From assembly GCF_012641395.1 (NCBI RefSeq), contig NZ_JABAIH010000002.1, positions 558,001-622,000 on the forward strand: a stretch of DNA of 64,000 nt, written 5' to 3'. Made by a program: the position numbers and the translations under genes. Position 1 is the first letter of the stretch. The number at the start of each line of letters is the position of its first letter. Source of the DNA: Rhizobium sp. P32RR-XVIII (GTDB lineage Bacteria; Pseudomonadota; Alphaproteobacteria; Rhizobiales; Rhizobiaceae). The notes under the pieces were generated by a model. That model had not been told where the DNA came from. It saw only the letters and a list, made by a program, of their open reading frames with translations, and ran no database searches. Shown here in pieces: positions 47,447 through 59,439 of the stretch.

Positions 47447-47488
47447 GATCGCGCAGAGATCTCCATAGCGAACAGACAGGATTGAAAC

Positions 47489-48022
47489 ATGTCTCGTATC
47501 GGTAAAAAGCCCGTTCAGGTGCCTGCTGGGATCACGGCTACGGTCGATGGCCAGAAGGTTACCGCTAAGGGCCCGAAGGGCGAGCTGTTCTTCGTCGCGA
47601 ATGACGAAGTCGGCGTAAAGCTCGAAAACAACGCGGTCGTCGTAACGCCGCTCAGCCAGACGAAGGATGCTCGTGCAAAGTGGGGCATGTCCCGCACGAT
47701 GATCGAGAACATCTTCAAGGGCGTCAAGGACGGCTTTGAGCGCAAGCTCGAAATCAACGGCGTCGGTTACCGCGCGTCGCTTCAGGGCAAGAACCTGCAG
47801 CTGGCACTCGGCTTCAGCCATGACGTTGTTTACGAGCCGCCGCAGGGCATCACGATCGCTGTGCCGAAGCCGACGGAAATCGTCGTCACCGGCATCAACA
47901 AGCAGCAGGTCGGCCAGGTTGCCGCTGAAATCCGCGAATACCGCGGTCCTGAGCCTTACAAGGGCAAGGGCGTCAAGTATGCCGACGAGCGGATTGTCCG
48001 CAAAGAAGGCAAGAAGAAGTAA
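47489..48022 (+). CDS. rplF: Ribosomal protein L6
   Basis: 177 residues. [20 protein letters not shown] and the C-terminal [16 protein letters not shown] are conserved. It stabilises the sarcin-ricin region of 23S rRNA. Confidence 0.98.
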   Translation: MSRIGKKPVQVPAGITATVDGQKVTAKGPKGELFFVANDEVGVKLENNAVVVTPLSQTKDARAKWGMSRTMIENIFKGVKDGFERKLEINGVGYRASLQGKNLQLALGFSHDVVYEPPQGITIAVPKPTEIVVTGINKQQVGQVAAEIREYRGPEPYKGKGVKYADERIVRKEGKKK

Positions 48023-48034
48023 GGATCACGCGAA

Positions 48035-48397
48035 ATGGCTAGCAGGAAAGAAGCACTTGCACGTCGTGCCAACCGCGTGCGCCGTCAACTCAAGTCGGTG
48101 GCCAATGGCCGTCCGCGCCTGTCGGTTCATCGCTCCTCGAAGAACATCTACGTTCAGGTCATCGACGATGTTGCAGGCAAGACGCTCGCGTCTGCCTCGA
48201 CTCTCGATAAGGATCTGCGCGGTTCTCTGAAGACCGGTGCTGATACAGCAGCAGCTGCCCTCGTCGGCAAGCTCGTTGCAGAGCGCGCAACGAAGGCAGG
48301 CGTCAGCGAGGTCGTATTCGACCGTGGCGCCTTCATCTATCACGGCCGTATCAAGGCCCTGGCAGACGCAGCCCGCGAAGGCGGTCTGTCCTTCTGA
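48035..48397 (+). CDS. rplR: Ribosomal protein L18
   Basis: 120 residues. [20 protein letters not shown] and [20 protein letters not shown] are conserved. It binds 5S rRNA with L5. A 131-bp gap with no gene precedes rpsE. Confidence 0.98.
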   Translation: MASRKEALARRANRVRRQLKSVANGRPRLSVHRSSKNIYVQVIDDVAGKTLASASTLDKDLRGSLKTGADTAAAALVGKLVAERATKAGVSEVVFDRGAFIYHGRIKALADAAREGGLSF

Positions 48398-48528
48398 TCA
48401 AGTTTCCGGCCGGACGCTTTCGAGCGCCGGCCGGATCTCACCGGACCGCATACGCTCCCTAATGGGAGGCCGCTGCGGTCCTCGCTTTGTTTGCCCGTTG
48501 CACCCGGAAAAGAAAAAGGAAAAGGACA

Positions 48529-49098
48529 ATGGCACAGGAAAGAAGAGGCTCGCGGGATGACCGCCAGAGCCGCGAAGAGCGCGATAGCGAATTCGTCGAC
48601 AAGCTGGTCGCGATCAACCGCGTCGCCAAGGTCGTCAAGGGTGGCCGCCGTTTCGGTTTTGCCGCTCTCGTCGTCGTCGGTGACCAGAAGGGCCGCGTAG
48701 GCTTCGGTCACGGCAAGGCACGCGAAGTGCCGGAAGCCATCCGCAAGGCAACGGAAGCCGCCAAGCGCGAGCTCATCTTCGTGCCGCTGCGCGAAGGCCG
48801 TACCCTGCATCACGACGTCCACGGCCGTCACGGCGCCGGCAAGGTTCTGCTGCGCTCGGCCAAGGTCGGTACCGGTATCATCGCCGGTGGTCCGATGCGC
48901 GCCGTTTTCGAAACGCTCGGCGTTCACGACGTTGTCGCCAAGTCGACCGGTTCCTCGAACCCATACAACATGGTTCGCGCCACCTTCGACGCTCTGAAGC
49001 ACCAGGTTCACCCGAAGGACATCGCAGCTCAGCGCGGCATCAAGTATGCTACGCTTCAGGCTCGCCGTGCCGCCTCCGGCAACGCCTCTGAAGAATAA
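48529..49098 (+). CDS. rpsE: Ribosomal protein S5
   Basis: 189 residues from ATG 48529 (AAAAGGA upstream). The dsRBD part has [20 protein letters not shown] and the C-terminal domain [16 protein letters not shown]. It helps keep decoding accurate. The C-terminus is longer than in E. coli, as usual in this group. Confidence 0.98.
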   Translation: MAQERRGSRDDRQSREERDSEFVDKLVAINRVAKVVKGGRRFGFAALVVVGDQKGRVGFGHGKAREVPEAIRKATEAAKRELIFVPLREGRTLHHDVHGRHGAGKVLLRSAKVGTGIIAGGPMRAVFETLGVHDVVAKSTGSSNPYNMVRATFDALKHQVHPKDIAAQRGIKYATLQARRAASGNASEE

Positions 49099-49112
49099 GA
49101 GGAGTCTGACCC

Positions 49113-49322
49113 ATGGCCAAGGCTACCAAGAAGACCGAAGCTAAGACGGTTACCGTCGAGCAGATCGGCAGCCCGATTCGCCGTCCGGACGTACAGCAGC
49201 GCACGCTGATCGGTCTGGGCCTCAACAAGATGCACCGTCGCCGCACGCTGGAAGATACCCCGGCTGTTCGTGGCATGATCCGTGCTGTCCAGCATCTCGT
49301 TCGCGTCGTCGACGAGAAGTGA
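49113..49322 (+). CDS. rpmD: Ribosomal protein L30
   Basis: 69 residues. [20 protein letters not shown] and [17 protein letters not shown] are conserved. Many bacteria lack this gene; here it keeps its usual place between rpsE and rplO. Confidence 0.97.
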   Translation: MAKATKKTEAKTVTVEQIGSPIRRPDVQQRTLIGLGLNKMHRRRTLEDTPAVRGMIRAVQHLVRVVDEK

Positions 49323-49338
49323 GCCGGAGGAAACGCAT

Positions 49339-49812
49339 ATGAAACTGAATGAAATCAAGGACAACGAAGGTTCGACCCACAGCCGCAAGCGCCTCGGCCG
49401 CGGTATCGGTTCGGGCTCGGGCAAGACCGGTGGTCGCGGTGTCAAGGGTCAGAAGTCCCGTTCCGGCGTCGCCATCAACGGTTTCGAAGGCGGCCAGATG
49501 CCAATCTACCGCCGTCTGCCGAAGCGCGGCTTCACGAACATCTTCAAGGCCGACTTCGTCGTCGTTTCGCTCGCACGCATCCAGGCTGCGATCGACGCCG
49601 GCAAGCTCGATGGCAAGGCGACTGTCGATGCCGCTGCTCTCAAGGCAGCCGGCGTCATCCGTCGCGCCAAGGACGGCGTTCGCGTTCTCGCTGACGGCGA
49701 ACTGAAGGCAAAGATCAAGCTCGAAGTCGCAGGCGCTTCCAAGCCCGCCGTCGAGAAGATCGAAAAGGCCGGCGGTTCGATCACGCTTCTTTCTGTCGCA
49801 ACGGCAGAATAA
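49339..49812 (+). CDS. rplO: Ribosomal protein L15
   Basis: 157 residues from ATG 49339 (CCGGAGGAA upstream). The Gly-rich N-terminal part [16 protein letters not shown] and [17 protein letters not shown] are conserved. secY follows after 235 bp. Confidence 0.98.
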   Translation: MKLNEIKDNEGSTHSRKRLGRGIGSGSGKTGGRGVKGQKSRSGVAINGFEGGQMPIYRRLPKRGFTNIFKADFVVVSLARIQAAIDAGKLDGKATVDAAALKAAGVIRRAKDGVRVLADGELKAKIKLEVAGASKPAVEKIEKAGGSITLLSVATAE

Positions 49813-50047
49813 TAATCTTATGATATGTCGCCCGGGGTGCTTCACACCGGGCGATTTTGCTCCCATATGTGGGCCTCACAAAAACCTGTATCGTTGCACC
49901 CCGCAGCGTACCGGTTTCGATGAAATCAAGGGTGAGGCATTGATTGCGCCCGCAATCCGTCCGAAGCCCGGTTGTGAATAATTAGAGTACTGATTCTGGG
50001 GCCGGCTCTCGTTCGAGGCGCCCCGAATGGGTAGCGCGGAGAATCGC

Positions 50048-51388
50048 ATGGCATCTGCAGCGGAACAGTTGGCCTCCAATCTTAATTTTTCGACCTTCGC
50101 CAAGGCTGAGGATCTCAAGAAGCGCCTGTGGTTCACGCTGGCAGCTCTCCTCGTCTATCGTCTTGGTACGCACATTCCGCTTCCGGGCCTGCACCCCGAA
50201 GCCTATGCCCAGGCCTTCCGCGGCCAGGCGGGCGGCATTCTCGGTCTCTTCAACATGTTCTCGGGCGGCGCCGTCCAGCGCATGGCGATCTTCGCGCTCG
50301 GCATCATGCCCTATATCTCCGCCTCGATCATCGTGCAGCTGATGACGTCGGTCGTACCAGCGCTCGAAAACCTGAAGAAGGAAGGCGAGCAGGGCCGCAA
50401 GGTCATCAACCAGTACACCCGTTACGGCACCGTGCTGCTCGGCGCGCTGCAGGCCTACGGCATCGCGGTCGGCCTCGAAAGCGGCAACGGTCTGGTGGTC
50501 GATCCAGGCTGGTTCTTCCGTATTTCCACCGTTATCACGCTGCTCGGCGGCACGATGTTCCTGATGTGGCTTGGCGAGCAGATCACCTCGCGCGGCATCG
50601 GCAACGGCATTTCGCTGATCATCTTCGCCGGCATCGCCGCCGGCCTTCCGCAGGCTGTGGGGGGTACGCTGGAACTCGGCCGCACCGGTGCACTTTCGAC
50701 GACGCTCATTCTTGCCGTCATCGTGATCGCAATCGGCGTTATTGGCGTCATCGTCTTCGTCGAACGCGCCCAGCGCCGCCTGCTGATCCAGTATCCGAAG
50801 CGTCAGGTCGGCAACCGCATGTTCCAGGGCGATACCTCGCATCTGCCGCTGAAGCTCAATACCTCTGGCGTTATTCCGGCAATCTTCGCCTCGTCGCTGC
50901 TGCTTCTGCCGGCAACTCTCGCAGGCTTTGCCAACACGGCGGCCATGCCGTCCTGGGCGACGGCGATCGTCGCGGCGCTGGGCCACGGGCAGCCGCTCTA
51001 CATGCTGCTGTACGCCGGACTGATCGCCTTCTTCGCCTTCTTCTACACGGCCATCGTCTTCAATCCGAAGGACACGGCCGATAACCTGAAAAAGCATGGC
51101 GGCTTCATTCCGGGCATCCGTCCGGGTGAGCGCACCGCCGAATATATCGATTACGTCCTGACCCGAATCACGGTCATCGGCGCGATCTATCTCGTCTTCG
51201 TCTGCATCCTGCCCGAGATACTGGTGTCGCAAACTGGCATCCCATTATCCCTTGGTGGCACTTCGCTTTTGATCGTGGTTAGCGTAACTCTTGATACGGT
51301 GGCACAGATTCAGGGCCACCTGATAGCACAGCAGTACGAAGGCCTGATCAAGAAATCGAAGTTGCGCGGAGGTAAGAGGGGGCGATGA
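50048..51388 (+). CDS. secY: Preprotein translocase channel SecY
   Basis: 446 residues. ATG 50048 is chosen over 50027 because GGAG sits 6 nt before it. Ten membrane helices are expected; the plug region [14 protein letters not shown] and the cytosolic loop [20 protein letters not shown] are visible. With SecE it forms the export channel. It overlaps adk by ATGA. Confidence 0.98.
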   Translation: MASAAEQLASNLNFSTFAKAEDLKKRLWFTLAALLVYRLGTHIPLPGLHPEAYAQAFRGQAGGILGLFNMFSGGAVQRMAIFALGIMPYISASIIVQLMTSVVPALENLKKEGEQGRKVINQYTRYGTVLLGALQAYGIAVGLESGNGLVVDPGWFFRISTVITLLGGTMFLMWLGEQITSRGIGNGISLIIFAGIAAGLPQAVGGTLELGRTGALSTTLILAVIVIAIGVIGVIVFVERAQRRLLIQYPKRQVGNRMFQGDTSHLPLKLNTSGVIPAIFASSLLLLPATLAGFANTAAMPSWATAIVAALGHGQPLYMLLYAGLIAFFAFFYTAIVFNPKDTADNLKKHGGFIPGIRPGERTAEYIDYVLTRITVIGAIYLVFVCILPEILVSQTGIPLSLGGTSLLIVVSVTLDTVAQIQGHLIAQQYEGLIKKSKLRGGKRGR

Positions 51389-52035
51389 GACTTATACTTT
51401 TGGGGCCGCCGGGTGCGGGCAAGGGGACCCAGGCCCAGAGGATCGTGGAGAAGTACGGCATTCCGCAACTTTCCACGGGTGACATGCTCCGTGCTGCCGT
51501 TCAGGCCGGCACGGAAGTCGGCAAGCGGGCAAAGGCTGTCATGGACGCCGGCAAGCTTGTCTCCGATGAGATCGTCAACGCCATTGTTTCCGAACGTATC
51601 GATCAGCCCGATTGTGAAAACGGCTTCATTCTCGACGGTTTTCCGCGGACGCTTGTCCAGGCGGATGCCACCGAGGAGATGCTTCGCGCCAAGGGGCTCG
51701 ATCTCTCTGTCGTCATCGAGCTGAAGGTTGATGACGCCGAACTGGTGCGCCGCGTTGCAGGGCGCTATTCCTGTGCCCAGTGTGGCAGCGTTTACCACGA
51801 CACCGACAAGCGTCCGGTGCAGGAGGGTGTGTGCGACAAGTGCGGTTCGACGCATTTCAAGCGCCGCCCGGACGATAATCCTGAAACGATGACGGCGCGG
51901 CTTCAGGTCTACTATAAAGAGACGTCGCCGTTGATCGGCTATTATCACGCCAAGGGGAAGCTCAGGAGCGTGGATGGCATGGCCGACATGGACCACGTGA
52001 CTCAAGAGGTCGAGGCCATTCTTTCGAAGCTGTAA
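51385..52035 (+). CDS. adk: Adenylate kinase
   Basis: 216 residues, the long form. The P-loop [10 protein letters not shown] is at 7-16, [14 protein letters not shown] marks the AMP side, and the LID has four cysteines (YSCAQCGS and VCDKCGS), so it probably binds zinc. It interconverts ATP, ADP and AMP. The secY-adk-rpsM order is normal. Confidence 0.98.
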   Translation: MRLILLGPPGAGKGTQAQRIVEKYGIPQLSTGDMLRAAVQAGTEVGKRAKAVMDAGKLVSDEIVNAIVSERIDQPDCENGFILDGFPRTLVQADATEEMLRAKGLDLSVVIELKVDDAELVRRVAGRYSCAQCGSVYHDTDKRPVQEGVCDKCGSTHFKRRPDDNPETMTARLQVYYKETSPLIGYYHAKGKLRSVDGMADMDHVTQEVEAILSKL

Positions 52036-52261
52036 GGCTTTGAAAATAAACTTGGCGGGACCGGTTGCCTTTCGGCGCTGATTCCGCTAAACACCGCGCC
52101 AACTCGCGACATTCGATGCGATCGGCGCGGATTTCCCAAAGGAAGTCCGGGTTCGGTCGTTTTGACATGTTACGAACCCAAATTTGAACGAGCGGCCCTT
52201 CGGAGGGCGGCGTAACGAAGCCCTCTTGCCGGATGGCAACTGGAACTCAAGGAGAATAGGC

Positions 52262-52630
52262 GTGGCACGTATCGCTGGCGTCAACATCCCGACTGCGAAG
52301 CGCGTCGTCATCGCGCTGACCTACATTCACGGGATCGGTTCGAAATTCGCACAGGAAATCGTCGAGAAAGTCGGTATCCCGGCTGATCGCCGCGTGCACC
52401 AGCTCACGGACGCTGAAGTTCTTCAGATCCGCGAGACCATCGACCGTGACTATCAGGTCGAGGGTGACCTTCGTCGCGAAACCTCGATGAACATCAAGCG
52501 TCTGATGGACCTTGGCAGCTACCGCGGCCTGCGCCATCGTCGCGGCCTGCCGGTTCGCGGTCAGCGTACGCACACCAATGCCCGCACCCGCAAGGGCCCG
52601 GCAAAGGCGATCGCTGGTAAGAAGAAGTAA
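52262..52630 (+). CDS. rpsM: Ribosomal protein S13
   Basis: 122 residues with a GTG start at 52262 (AAGGAGAA upstream). [20 protein letters not shown] and [20 protein letters not shown] are conserved. It forms bridges between subunits and touches P-site tRNA. It is the first gene of the alpha operon, 226 bp after adk. Confidence 0.98.
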   Translation: MARIAGVNIPTAKRVVIALTYIHGIGSKFAQEIVEKVGIPADRRVHQLTDAEVLQIRETIDRDYQVEGDLRRETSMNIKRLMDLGSYRGLRHRRGLPVRGQRTHTNARTRKGPAKAIAGKKK

Positions 52631-52762
52631 TTTCCGGGAAACCGGGAAGGGGAGGCTGGCGGTCCGCCGGCCTCTTTTGAGTTTGGAGCGGCGCCCTAAG
52701 GGGTGCCGTTCCGGTGTAGCCGCTGGCATTACGGCGGTGAGGATATCCAAGAAAGGGATACA

Positions 52763-53152
52763 ATGGCCAAGGAAGCCGTCCGCGTTCGCCGTCGCGAACG
52801 TAAAAACATTTCATCGGGTGTGGCTCACGTCAACTCGACCTTCAACAACACGATGATCACCATCACCGACGCACAGGGCAACGCGATCGCCTGGTCGTCG
52901 GCTGGTGCCAAGGGCTTCAAGGGTTCGCGCAAGTCGACCCCGTTTGCTGCCCAGATCGCTGCTGAAGATGCTGCCAAGAAGGCGCAGGAACATGGCATGA
53001 AGTCGCTGGAAGTCGAAGTTTGCGGTCCGGGTTCCGGTCGTGAATCCGCTCTGCGCGCGCTCCAGGCTGCTGGTTTCATGATCACGTCCATCCGCGACGT
53101 GACGCCGATCCCGCACAATGGCTGCCGCCCGCGCAAGAAGCGCCGCGTCTGA
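52763..53152 (+). CDS. rpsK: Ribosomal protein S11
   Basis: 129 residues from ATG 52763 (AAAGGGA upstream). [20 protein letters not shown] and [16 protein letters not shown] are conserved. It lies in the 30S platform. Confidence 0.98.
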   Translation: MAKEAVRVRRRERKNISSGVAHVNSTFNNTMITITDAQGNAIAWSSAGAKGFKGSRKSTPFAAQIAAEDAAKKAQEHGMKSLEVEVCGPGSGRESALRALQAAGFMITSIRDVTPIPHNGCRPRKKRRV

Positions 53153-53252
53153 TCATCGCCAATCACAACACCGGTGAGCGGTTTTTCGCTCCCGGTGCTT
53201 CTCAAGCTCGGTTGCCACGATTGGATGGTGGCAACGAACGGAAGGCAAAACA

Positions 53253-54263
53253 ATGATTCAGAAAAACTGGCAGGAATTGATCAAGCCGAACAAGGTCGAG
53301 TTCTCTTCCAACTCGCGCATCAAGGCGACGCTCGTTGCAGAGCCGCTGGAGCGCGGTTTCGGCCTGACCCTCGGCAACGCGCTTCGTCGCGTTCTGCTCT
53401 CGTCGCTGCGCGGTGCTGCTGTTACGGCCGTGCAGATCGACGGCGTACTGCACGAATTCTCCTCGATTCCGGGCGTCCGCGAAGACGTCACGGACATCGT
53501 GCTCAACATCAAGGAAATCGCCATCAAGATGGATGGCGATGACGCAAAGCGCATGGTCGTCCGCAAGCAGGGCCCGGGCGTTGTGACGGCTGGCGACATC
53601 CAGACGGTCGGCGATATCGAAATCCTCAACCCCGAGCATGTCATCTGCACGCTCGACGAGGGCGCCGAAATCCGCATGGAATTCACCGTCAACAACGGCA
53701 AGGGCTACGTTCCGGCCGAACGCAATCGTGCGGAAGATGCTCCGATCGGCCTTATCCCGGTCGACAGCCTCTATTCGCCGGTCAAGAAGGTGTCCTACAA
53801 GGTTGAAAATACCCGCGAAGGACAGGTTCTCGACTACGACAAGCTGAACATGACGATCGAAACCGATGGTTCGATCTCCGGCGAAGATGCCGTCGCTTTC
53901 GCGGCTCGCATCCTTCAGGACCAGCTTGGCGTGTTCGTCAACTTCGACGAGCCGCAGAAGGAAACCGAAGAGGAAGCAGTCACCGAACTGGCTTTCAACC
54001 CGGCGCTCCTCAAGAAGGTGGACGAACTCGAACTGTCGGTTCGCTCGGCAAACTGCCTGAAGAACGACAACATCGTCTACATCGGCGACCTCATTCAGAA
54101 GACCGAAGCAGAAATGCTCCGCACGCCGAATTTTGGTCGCAAGTCGCTGAACGAAATCAAGGAAGTTCTCGCTTCCATGGGCCTGCACCTCGGCATGGAA
54201 GTGCCGGCATGGCCGCCCGAGAACATCGAAGATCTCGCCAAGCGATACGAAGACCAATATTAA
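53253..54263 (+). CDS. rpoA: RNA polymerase alpha subunit
   Basis: 336 residues. The N-terminal dimerisation domain includes [20 protein letters not shown]; the C-terminal domain (about 250-320) has [20 protein letters not shown] and the UP-element binding region. It scaffolds polymerase assembly. 45 bp separate it from rplQ. Confidence 0.99.
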   Translation: MIQKNWQELIKPNKVEFSSNSRIKATLVAEPLERGFGLTLGNALRRVLLSSLRGAAVTAVQIDGVLHEFSSIPGVREDVTDIVLNIKEIAIKMDGDDAKRMVVRKQGPGVVTAGDIQTVGDIEILNPEHVICTLDEGAEIRMEFTVNNGKGYVPAERNRAEDAPIGLIPVDSLYSPVKKVSYKVENTREGQVLDYDKLNMTIETDGSISGEDAVAFAARILQDQLGVFVNFDEPQKETEEEAVTELAFNPALLKKVDELELSVRSANCLKNDNIVYIGDLIQKTEAEMLRTPNFGRKSLNEIKEVLASMGLHLGMEVPAWPPENIEDLAKRYEDQY

Positions 54264-54308
54264 ACATTCAAACGGCAGGCGAATGCCTGCAAGTGAAGGA
54301 GAATAGCC

Positions 54309-54731
54309 ATGCGCCACGGTAAAGCCGGCCGCAAGCTGAATAGAACCGCAAGCCACCGCAAGGCGATGTTCGCCAACATGGCGGCTTCGCTCATCACGCA
54401 TGAGCAGATCGTGACGACCCTGCCGAAGGCAAAGGAAATCCGTCCGATCGTTGAGAAGCTCGTCACCCTCGGCAAACGCGGCGACCTGCACGCTCGCCGT
54501 CAGGCGATCTCGCAGATCAAGGACGCCGCAGTCGTTTCGAAGCTTTTCGACACGATCGCTTCGCGTTACGCAACCCGCAACGGCGGCTACCTGCGTATCA
54601 TGAAGGCCGGCTTCCGCCAGGGCGACAACGCTGCTCTCGCCGTCATCGAATTCGTTGACCGCGACACCTACGCGAAGGGCGCAGCCGACAAGGCCCGCGT
54701 CGCCGCCGAAGAGCAGGCAGCAGCCGCTTAA
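54309..54731 (+). CDS. rplQ: Ribosomal protein L17
   Basis: 140 residues. [20 protein letters not shown] is conserved; the C-terminus is longer than in E. coli, with an Ala-rich tail. It ends the alpha operon, followed by a strong terminator. Confidence 0.98.
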   Translation: MRHGKAGRKLNRTASHRKAMFANMAASLITHEQIVTTLPKAKEIRPIVEKLVTLGKRGDLHARRQAISQIKDAAVVSKLFDTIASRYATRNGGYLRIMKAGFRQGDNAALAVIEFVDRDTYAKGAADKARVAAEEQAAAA

Positions 54732-54754
54732 TCATCATCCGGTCCGCCGGAAGC

Positions 54755-54786
54755 AAAACAGCCGGGCTGCAAAGCCCGGCTGTTTT
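54755..54786. terminator. Terminator after rplQ (bidirectional)
   Basis: AAAACAGCCGGGCT pairs perfectly with AGCCCGGCTGTTTT over 14 bp around the loop GCAA. It separates the convergent rplQ and msrQ. Confidence 0.93.
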
Positions 54787-54808
54787 CGTTCGTTTGCTCA
54801 TTTGATTT

Positions 54809-55471
54809 TCAGGCGTTTGCCTGCGCTTCCGTCCGGCCGCGCGCGCGCCTTTGGCCTTGTTTCTTCTTGCTTCGCGCGATCGGCCGGTAGGACCGATAGA
54901 GGATCATGAGGATCAGCAGGACGATATAGATCGATTGCTCGAGGCCGAAGACCTTGGTGGACAGCGAAAAGTGCAGCGCGCCGCAGGCTGCCACGATGTA
55001 GACGAGGCGGTGCAGCCTGATCCAGTTCTGGCCGAGGCGGCGGATCGAGAAATTGTTGGACGTCACCGCAAGCGGGACCAGCAGTGCCAGGCCGCCCATG
55101 CCGAACATGATGAAGGGCCGCTTCACGACGTCGTCGATGACGGCTTGAAGGACCAATGCCTGATCCAGCACCATGTAGACCGTGAAATGCATCAGCGCGT
55201 AGTAGAAAGTGAGCAGTCCGAGCGCGCGCCGGTAACGGAGATAGTTCCAGCCGAAGAGATCGCGCGCGGGCGAGACGGCGAGCGTCAGGATCAGGAAGCG
55301 GATCGTCCAGAGCCCGAGGAAGAGCTCGAAGGTCTTCACCGGATCGGCTCCGAGCTGATCCGTTGCGCCGAGATAGAAGGTCCAGACTGCCGGGATCAAG
55401 CCCACCGCGTAGAGCGCCCAAACCGAAGCGGGCTGCCAGCGTTTCGGAAGCGCGAGCGAAAGTCCGGCCAT
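54809..55471 (-). CDS. msrQ: Heme-binding membrane subunit of the MsrPQ system
   Basis: 220 residues with about six membrane helices, starting at the overlap with msrP (TGATG). Conserved parts are ALGLLTFYYALMHFTVYM with a heme-ligand His, and RLHRLVYIVAACGALHF with two more histidines. It passes electrons from the respiratory chain to MsrP. The C-terminus is very basic. Confidence 0.93.
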   Translation of the reverse strand: MAGLSLALPKRWQPASVWALYAVGLIPAVWTFYLGATDQLGADPVKTFELFLGLWTIRFLILTLAVSPARDLFGWNYLRYRRALGLLTFYYALMHFTVYMVLDQALVLQAVIDDVVKRPFIMFGMGGLALLVPLAVTSNNFSIRRLGQNWIRLHRLVYIVAACGALHFSLSTKVFGLEQSIYIVLLILMILYRSYRPIARSKKKQGQRRARGRTEAQANA

Positions 55472-56418
55472 CAGAAATTCGCCCTCAGATCCATGCCGGT
55501 ATAGAGGCTCGCCACTTCGTCGGCATAGCCGTTGAAGGGCAGCGTCGGGTGACGGCTTGCGCCGAAGAATCCGCTCTCGCCGATCCGCCGCTCGGTCGCC
55601 TGGCTCCAGCGCGGATGGTCGACCGCCGGGTTCACGTTGGCGTAGAAGCCGTATTCCTGCGAGTTGGTAACCTGCCAGGTATTCTTCGGCTCCTTGTCGG
55701 TGAGCGTGATGCGCACGATCGACTTGATGCCCTTGAAGCCATATTTCCACGGCACGACGAGGCGGACCGGCGCGCCGTTCTGATTGGGCAGGGTCTCGCC
55801 GTAGAGGCCGACGGCCAGCAACGTTAGCGGGTGGCGGGCTTCGTCAAGGCGCAGGCCCTCGACATAGGGCCAATCCAGCGACTGGAATATCCCCTTCTGG
55901 CCCGGCATTTCGTCCGGCCGGACAACCGTTTCGAAGGCGACATATTTGGCGCTTCCCAGCGGCTCGACTTTGTCGAGCAGCGCCGCAAGCGGGAAGCCGT
56001 CCCATGGAATCACCATCGACCAGGCCTCGACGCAGCGCATCCGGTAAGTGCGGCTTTCGATAGGGAAGTCCTTCATCAGGGCTTCGATGTCGAAGGTCCC
56101 CGGCTTGCTGACCATCCCGTCGACCTTGACGGTCCATGGCAGGGGCTTGAAATCACCCGAAAGGGCTGCCGGGTCCCCCTTGTCGAGACCGAATTCATAG
56201 AAATTGTTATAGGTCGTGATGTCCTTCAGCGGCGTCGCTTTCTCATCGACCTTGTACTTGCTCTCGACGGCGGAAAGCGCGGCAGCGCTCGCCTGCCCGG
56301 CACCGTAGAGCGCCATGGCGCCAAGCGTTGCTGCTCCGAGGAATTCGCGACGGCGCAGATAAATCTGGCGCGGTGTGATCTCCGAAGACGGAATCTTGGG
56401 CGGACGGTAGGCTGGCAT
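55471..56418 (-). CDS. msrP: Periplasmic methionine sulfoxide reductase (molybdopterin)
   Basis: 315 residues. A twin-arginine signal ([19 protein letters not shown]) directs folded export. The molybdopterin-binding cysteine is Cys129 in [15 protein letters not shown], and the C-terminal [17 protein letters not shown] is conserved. It repairs oxidised methionines in periplasmic proteins. It is cotranscribed with msrQ. Confidence 0.95.
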   Translation of the reverse strand: MPAYRPPKIPSSEITPRQIYLRRREFLGAATLGAMALYGAGQASAAALSAVESKYKVDEKATPLKDITTYNNFYEFGLDKGDPAALSGDFKPLPWTVKVDGMVSKPGTFDIEALMKDFPIESRTYRMRCVEAWSMVIPWDGFPLAALLDKVEPLGSAKYVAFETVVRPDEMPGQKGIFQSLDWPYVEGLRLDEARHPLTLLAVGLYGETLPNQNGAPVRLVVPWKYGFKGIKSIVRITLTDKEPKNTWQVTNSQEYGFYANVNPAVDHPRWSQATERRIGESGFFGASRHPTLPFNGYADEVASLYTGMDLRANF

Positions 56419-56746
56419 TTCGAAATCCTCCTGGGCGGGGGCGGCCCGATATTTTAAATAAACGCATCAACAGCGTTTTCAGACTAATGTGTAGGCCTTG
56501 AAGATCACTTTCGTGAAGCCAATTTTTTGTGTTTGGTTGTGATGGAATAGCCTGTAACAAAAGGATGCGCTTCATCGTATATGCTCGATGGCGCAAATGA
56601 GTGGCGTACCGGATTTGCCCCTGCCGGTAGTGACAGCCCCGGCCGATTGGACTAGGACAGTTCCAAAAAGCAGCGATCGCCCGGTTCCGCAAGCCTTTTG
56701 CCGTCCGCATCGCTCGCACTATTCCGCTAGATCGAGGAAGATACCG
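56419..56746. promoter_or_regulatory. Divergent region between msrPQ and ilvD
   Basis: 328 bp with no supported gene, holding promoters in both directions. The part around 56440-56580 is AT-rich compared with its surroundings, as expected for promoters. No leucine-type attenuator was found before ilvD. Confidence 0.45.
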
Positions 56747-58585
56747 ATGCCAGCATATCGTTCCAGAACCACGACCCACGGCCGCAACATGGCGGGCGCG
56801 CGCGGCCTTTGGCGCGCGACGGGCATGAAGGATTCGGATTTCGGCAAGCCGATCATCGCTGTGGTGAACTCCTTCACGCAGTTCGTGCCGGGACACGTGC
56901 ACCTCAAGGATCTCGGCCAGCTCGTCGCGCGCGCGATCGAAGCGGCTGGCGGCGTCGCCAAGGAGTTCAACACGATCGCCGTCGACGACGGTATCGCCAT
57001 GGGCCATGACGGCATGCTCTATTCGCTGCCGTCGCGTGAACTGATCGCCGACAGCGTCGAATACATGGTCAACGCCCATTGCGCCGATGCCATGGTCTGC
57101 ATTTCCAATTGCGACAAGATCACTCCCGGCATGCTGATGGCATCGCTGCGTCTCAACATTCCGACCGTCTTCGTTTCGGGTGGTCCGATGGAAGCCGGCA
57201 AGGTCGTGCTGCAGGGCAAGAAGGTGGCGCTCGATCTCGTCGATGCCATGGTCGCCGCAGCCGACGACAAGATCAGCGACGAGGATGTCCAGGTCATCGA
57301 ACGCTCGGCCTGTCCGACCTGCGGCTCGTGCTCCGGCATGTTCACCGCCAACTCCATGAACTGCCTGACCGAGGCGCTCGGCCTGTCGCTGCCCGGCAAC
57401 GGCTCCACGCTCGCAACCCATGCGGACCGTAAGCGCCTCTTCGTCGAAGCCGGTCATCTCATTGTCGATCTCGCCCGCCGTTATTACGAGCAGGAGGATG
57501 ACAAGGTCCTGCCACGCACGGTCGCCTCCAAGCAGGCCTTCGAAAACGCCATGACACTCGATATCGCCATGGGCGGCTCCACCAATACCGTGCTGCACAT
57601 CCTTGCGGCCGCCCATGAAGGCGAGATCGATTTCACGATGGATGATATCGACGCGCTGTCGCGCCGCGTGCCGTGCCTTTCCAAGGTGGCCCCGGCCAAG
57701 AGCGACGTTCACATGGAAGACGTTCATCGCGCCGGCGGCATCATGTCGATCCTTGGCGAACTCGATAAGGGCGGGCTTCTCAACCGCGATTGCCCGACCG
57801 TTCACACGGAAACGCTGGGCGATGCTATCGACCGCTGGGATATCACCCGCACCAACAGCGAGACGGTCCGCGAATTCTATCGCGCTGCACCCGGCGGCGT
57901 GCCGACGCAGGTCGCCTTCAGCCAGAGCGCCCGCTGGGAAGAGCTCGATACCGACCGCGAAAAGGGTGTCATCCGCTCGGTAGAGCATCCGTTCTCGAAG
58001 GATGGCGGCCTAGCCGTGCTCAAGGGCAACCTCGCGCTCGACGGCTGCATCGTCAAGACCGCAGGCGTCGATGAATCGATCCTGAAATTCTCCGGCCCGG
58101 CCAAGGTCTTCGAAAGCCAGGACTCGGCCGTGAAGGGAATTCTCAACAACGAGGTGGTGGCAGGCGACGTCGTCGTCATCCGCTACGAAGGCCCGAAGGG
58201 CGGCCCCGGCATGCAAGAAATGCTCTATCCGACCAGCTATCTAAAGTCCAAGGGCCTCGGCAAGGCCTGCGCACTGATCACCGACGGCCGCTTCTCCGGC
58301 GGTACCTCGGGCCTCTCGATCGGCCACGTTTCGCCGGAAGCGGCAAACGGCGGTACGATTGGCCTCGTGCGCCCCGGCGATATGATCGATATCGACATCC
58401 CCAACCGCACGATCAGCCTGCGCATCAGCGACGCCGAACTTGCGACCCGCCGTGCCGAGCAGGAGGAGAAGGGCTGGCATCCGGCCGAGCATCGCAAGCG
58501 CAATGTCACGACAGCGCTCAAGGCCTACGCGGCCTTCGCGACGAGTGCTGACCGCGGCGCGGTGCGTGACCTCGGCGGGCGTTGA
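56747..58585 (+). CDS. ilvD: Dihydroxy-acid dehydratase
   Basis: ATG 56747 (GAGGAAG upstream) gives 612 residues. Fe-S ligands are visible: Cys122 in [11 protein letters not shown] and the CPTCGSCSG motif (Cys189, Cys192, Cys195). [15 protein letters not shown] and [17 protein letters not shown] are also conserved. It makes the 2-keto acids of valine and isoleucine, the third common step of that pathway. Confidence 0.98.
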   Translation: MPAYRSRTTTHGRNMAGARGLWRATGMKDSDFGKPIIAVVNSFTQFVPGHVHLKDLGQLVARAIEAAGGVAKEFNTIAVDDGIAMGHDGMLYSLPSRELIADSVEYMVNAHCADAMVCISNCDKITPGMLMASLRLNIPTVFVSGGPMEAGKVVLQGKKVALDLVDAMVAAADDKISDEDVQVIERSACPTCGSCSGMFTANSMNCLTEALGLSLPGNGSTLATHADRKRLFVEAGHLIVDLARRYYEQEDDKVLPRTVASKQAFENAMTLDIAMGGSTNTVLHILAAAHEGEIDFTMDDIDALSRRVPCLSKVAPAKSDVHMEDVHRAGGIMSILGELDKGGLLNRDCPTVHTETLGDAIDRWDITRTNSETVREFYRAAPGGVPTQVAFSQSARWEELDTDREKGVIRSVEHPFSKDGGLAVLKGNLALDGCIVKTAGVDESILKFSGPAKVFESQDSAVKGILNNEVVAGDVVVIRYEGPKGGPGMQEMLYPTSYLKSKGLGKACALITDGRFSGGTSGLSIGHVSPEAANGGTIGLVRPGDMIDIDIPNRTISLRISDAELATRRAEQEEKGWHPAEHRKRNVTTALKAYAAFATSADRGAVRDLGGR

Positions 58586-58631
58586 GCGGATCGCCGATGC
58601 GCCGGCTGCCGCTCGGGACAACGGGAGGCAA

Positions 58632-59018
58632 ATGATGTCTGATGACGAAGCCGCCATACGGGATGTGTTGGAAAGGTGGTTCGCCGCGAGCAAGCGCGGC
58701 GACACGGCCACGGTTCTCAGCCTGATGACCGATGACGTCGTGTTTATGGTGCCCGGCCGCAAGCCTTTCGGCCGAGAGGAGTTCGCGGCGTCGGCGGCAC
58801 AAATGAGCGATGTCAAACTCGACGGTAGAAGCACGATCGAGGAGCTGAACGTGCTTGGCGACTGGGCCTATTTGCGCAGCTTCATTGAGCTGACCATAAC
58901 GTCGCCTAGCGGACCGACGGTGCAGCGATCCGGTTATACGCTGACGATCTTCCGCAAGACCGATGACGGGCAATGGCTGCTCGCCCGAGACGCCAACCTG
59001 ATGACCGCCGGCAATTGA
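58632..59018 (+). CDS. SnoaL-like (NTF2-fold) protein, SgcJ/EcaC type
   Basis: 128 residues after GGGAGG. The pattern DDEAAIRDVLERWFAASKRG, LMTDDVVFMVPG and YTLTIFRKTDDGQWLLARDANLM is that of SgcJ/EcaC or DUF4440 proteins with the NTF2 cone fold. The ligand is unknown. It lies 46 bp after ilvD and may be read with it. Confidence 0.82.
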   Translation: MMSDDEAAIRDVLERWFAASKRGDTATVLSLMTDDVVFMVPGRKPFGREEFAASAAQMSDVKLDGRSTIEELNVLGDWAYLRSFIELTITSPSGPTVQRSGYTLTIFRKTDDGQWLLARDANLMTAGN

Positions 59019-59049
59019 CCCGATGCGTTGAAAGTGACTTCCGGTCAGA

Positions 59050-59400
59050 TCAAAGCGGCCGGTTGATGTTCTTGTAGGTCTCGCCGAACTGCTTCAGCCG
59101 CTCGTCATAGGCGGCCTTGATGCAGGCGGCGTCGGCCTTGCATTCCTCGCGCTTCTTGAGCCACGCTGTCTGTTCGTCCTGCAGGGTGCCTCGCGCCCCC
59201 ATGGCCAACAGACCCGAAAGCAGATCGAAGGTCGTTGCCATCCTGACATCGGCGTCGTTCAGCGCCCGGTTCGCGCAGATGACCTTTTCGTCAGGCTTCA
59301 GTTCCTTCGCGTCGCAATCGAAGCTGGCGGCCCAGCTGGTCCCGGCGTTCCAGCCCGACAGAGAGAAAGCAAGTATGGCGAAGGCGAGGGGAGGTCTCAT
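59050..59400 (-). CDS. LprI-like (DUF1311) secreted protein
   Basis: The start at 59400 has AGGAAG upstream; the frame goes eight codons further. 116 residues with a signal peptide ending near WAASFDC. The mature part has four cysteines in the LprI pattern (FDCDAKELKPDEKVICANRA and EECKADAACIKAAYDERL). Related proteins inhibit lysozyme; the function here is inferred. Confidence 0.8.
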   Translation of the reverse strand: MRPPLAFAILAFSLSGWNAGTSWAASFDCDAKELKPDEKVICANRALNDADVRMATTFDLLSGLLAMGARGTLQDEQTAWLKKREECKADAACIKAAYDERLKQFGETYKNINRPL

Positions 59401-59439
59401 GCAGGTCTTCTTCCTGTTTCGCAAGGCAGGGGCGGCGTC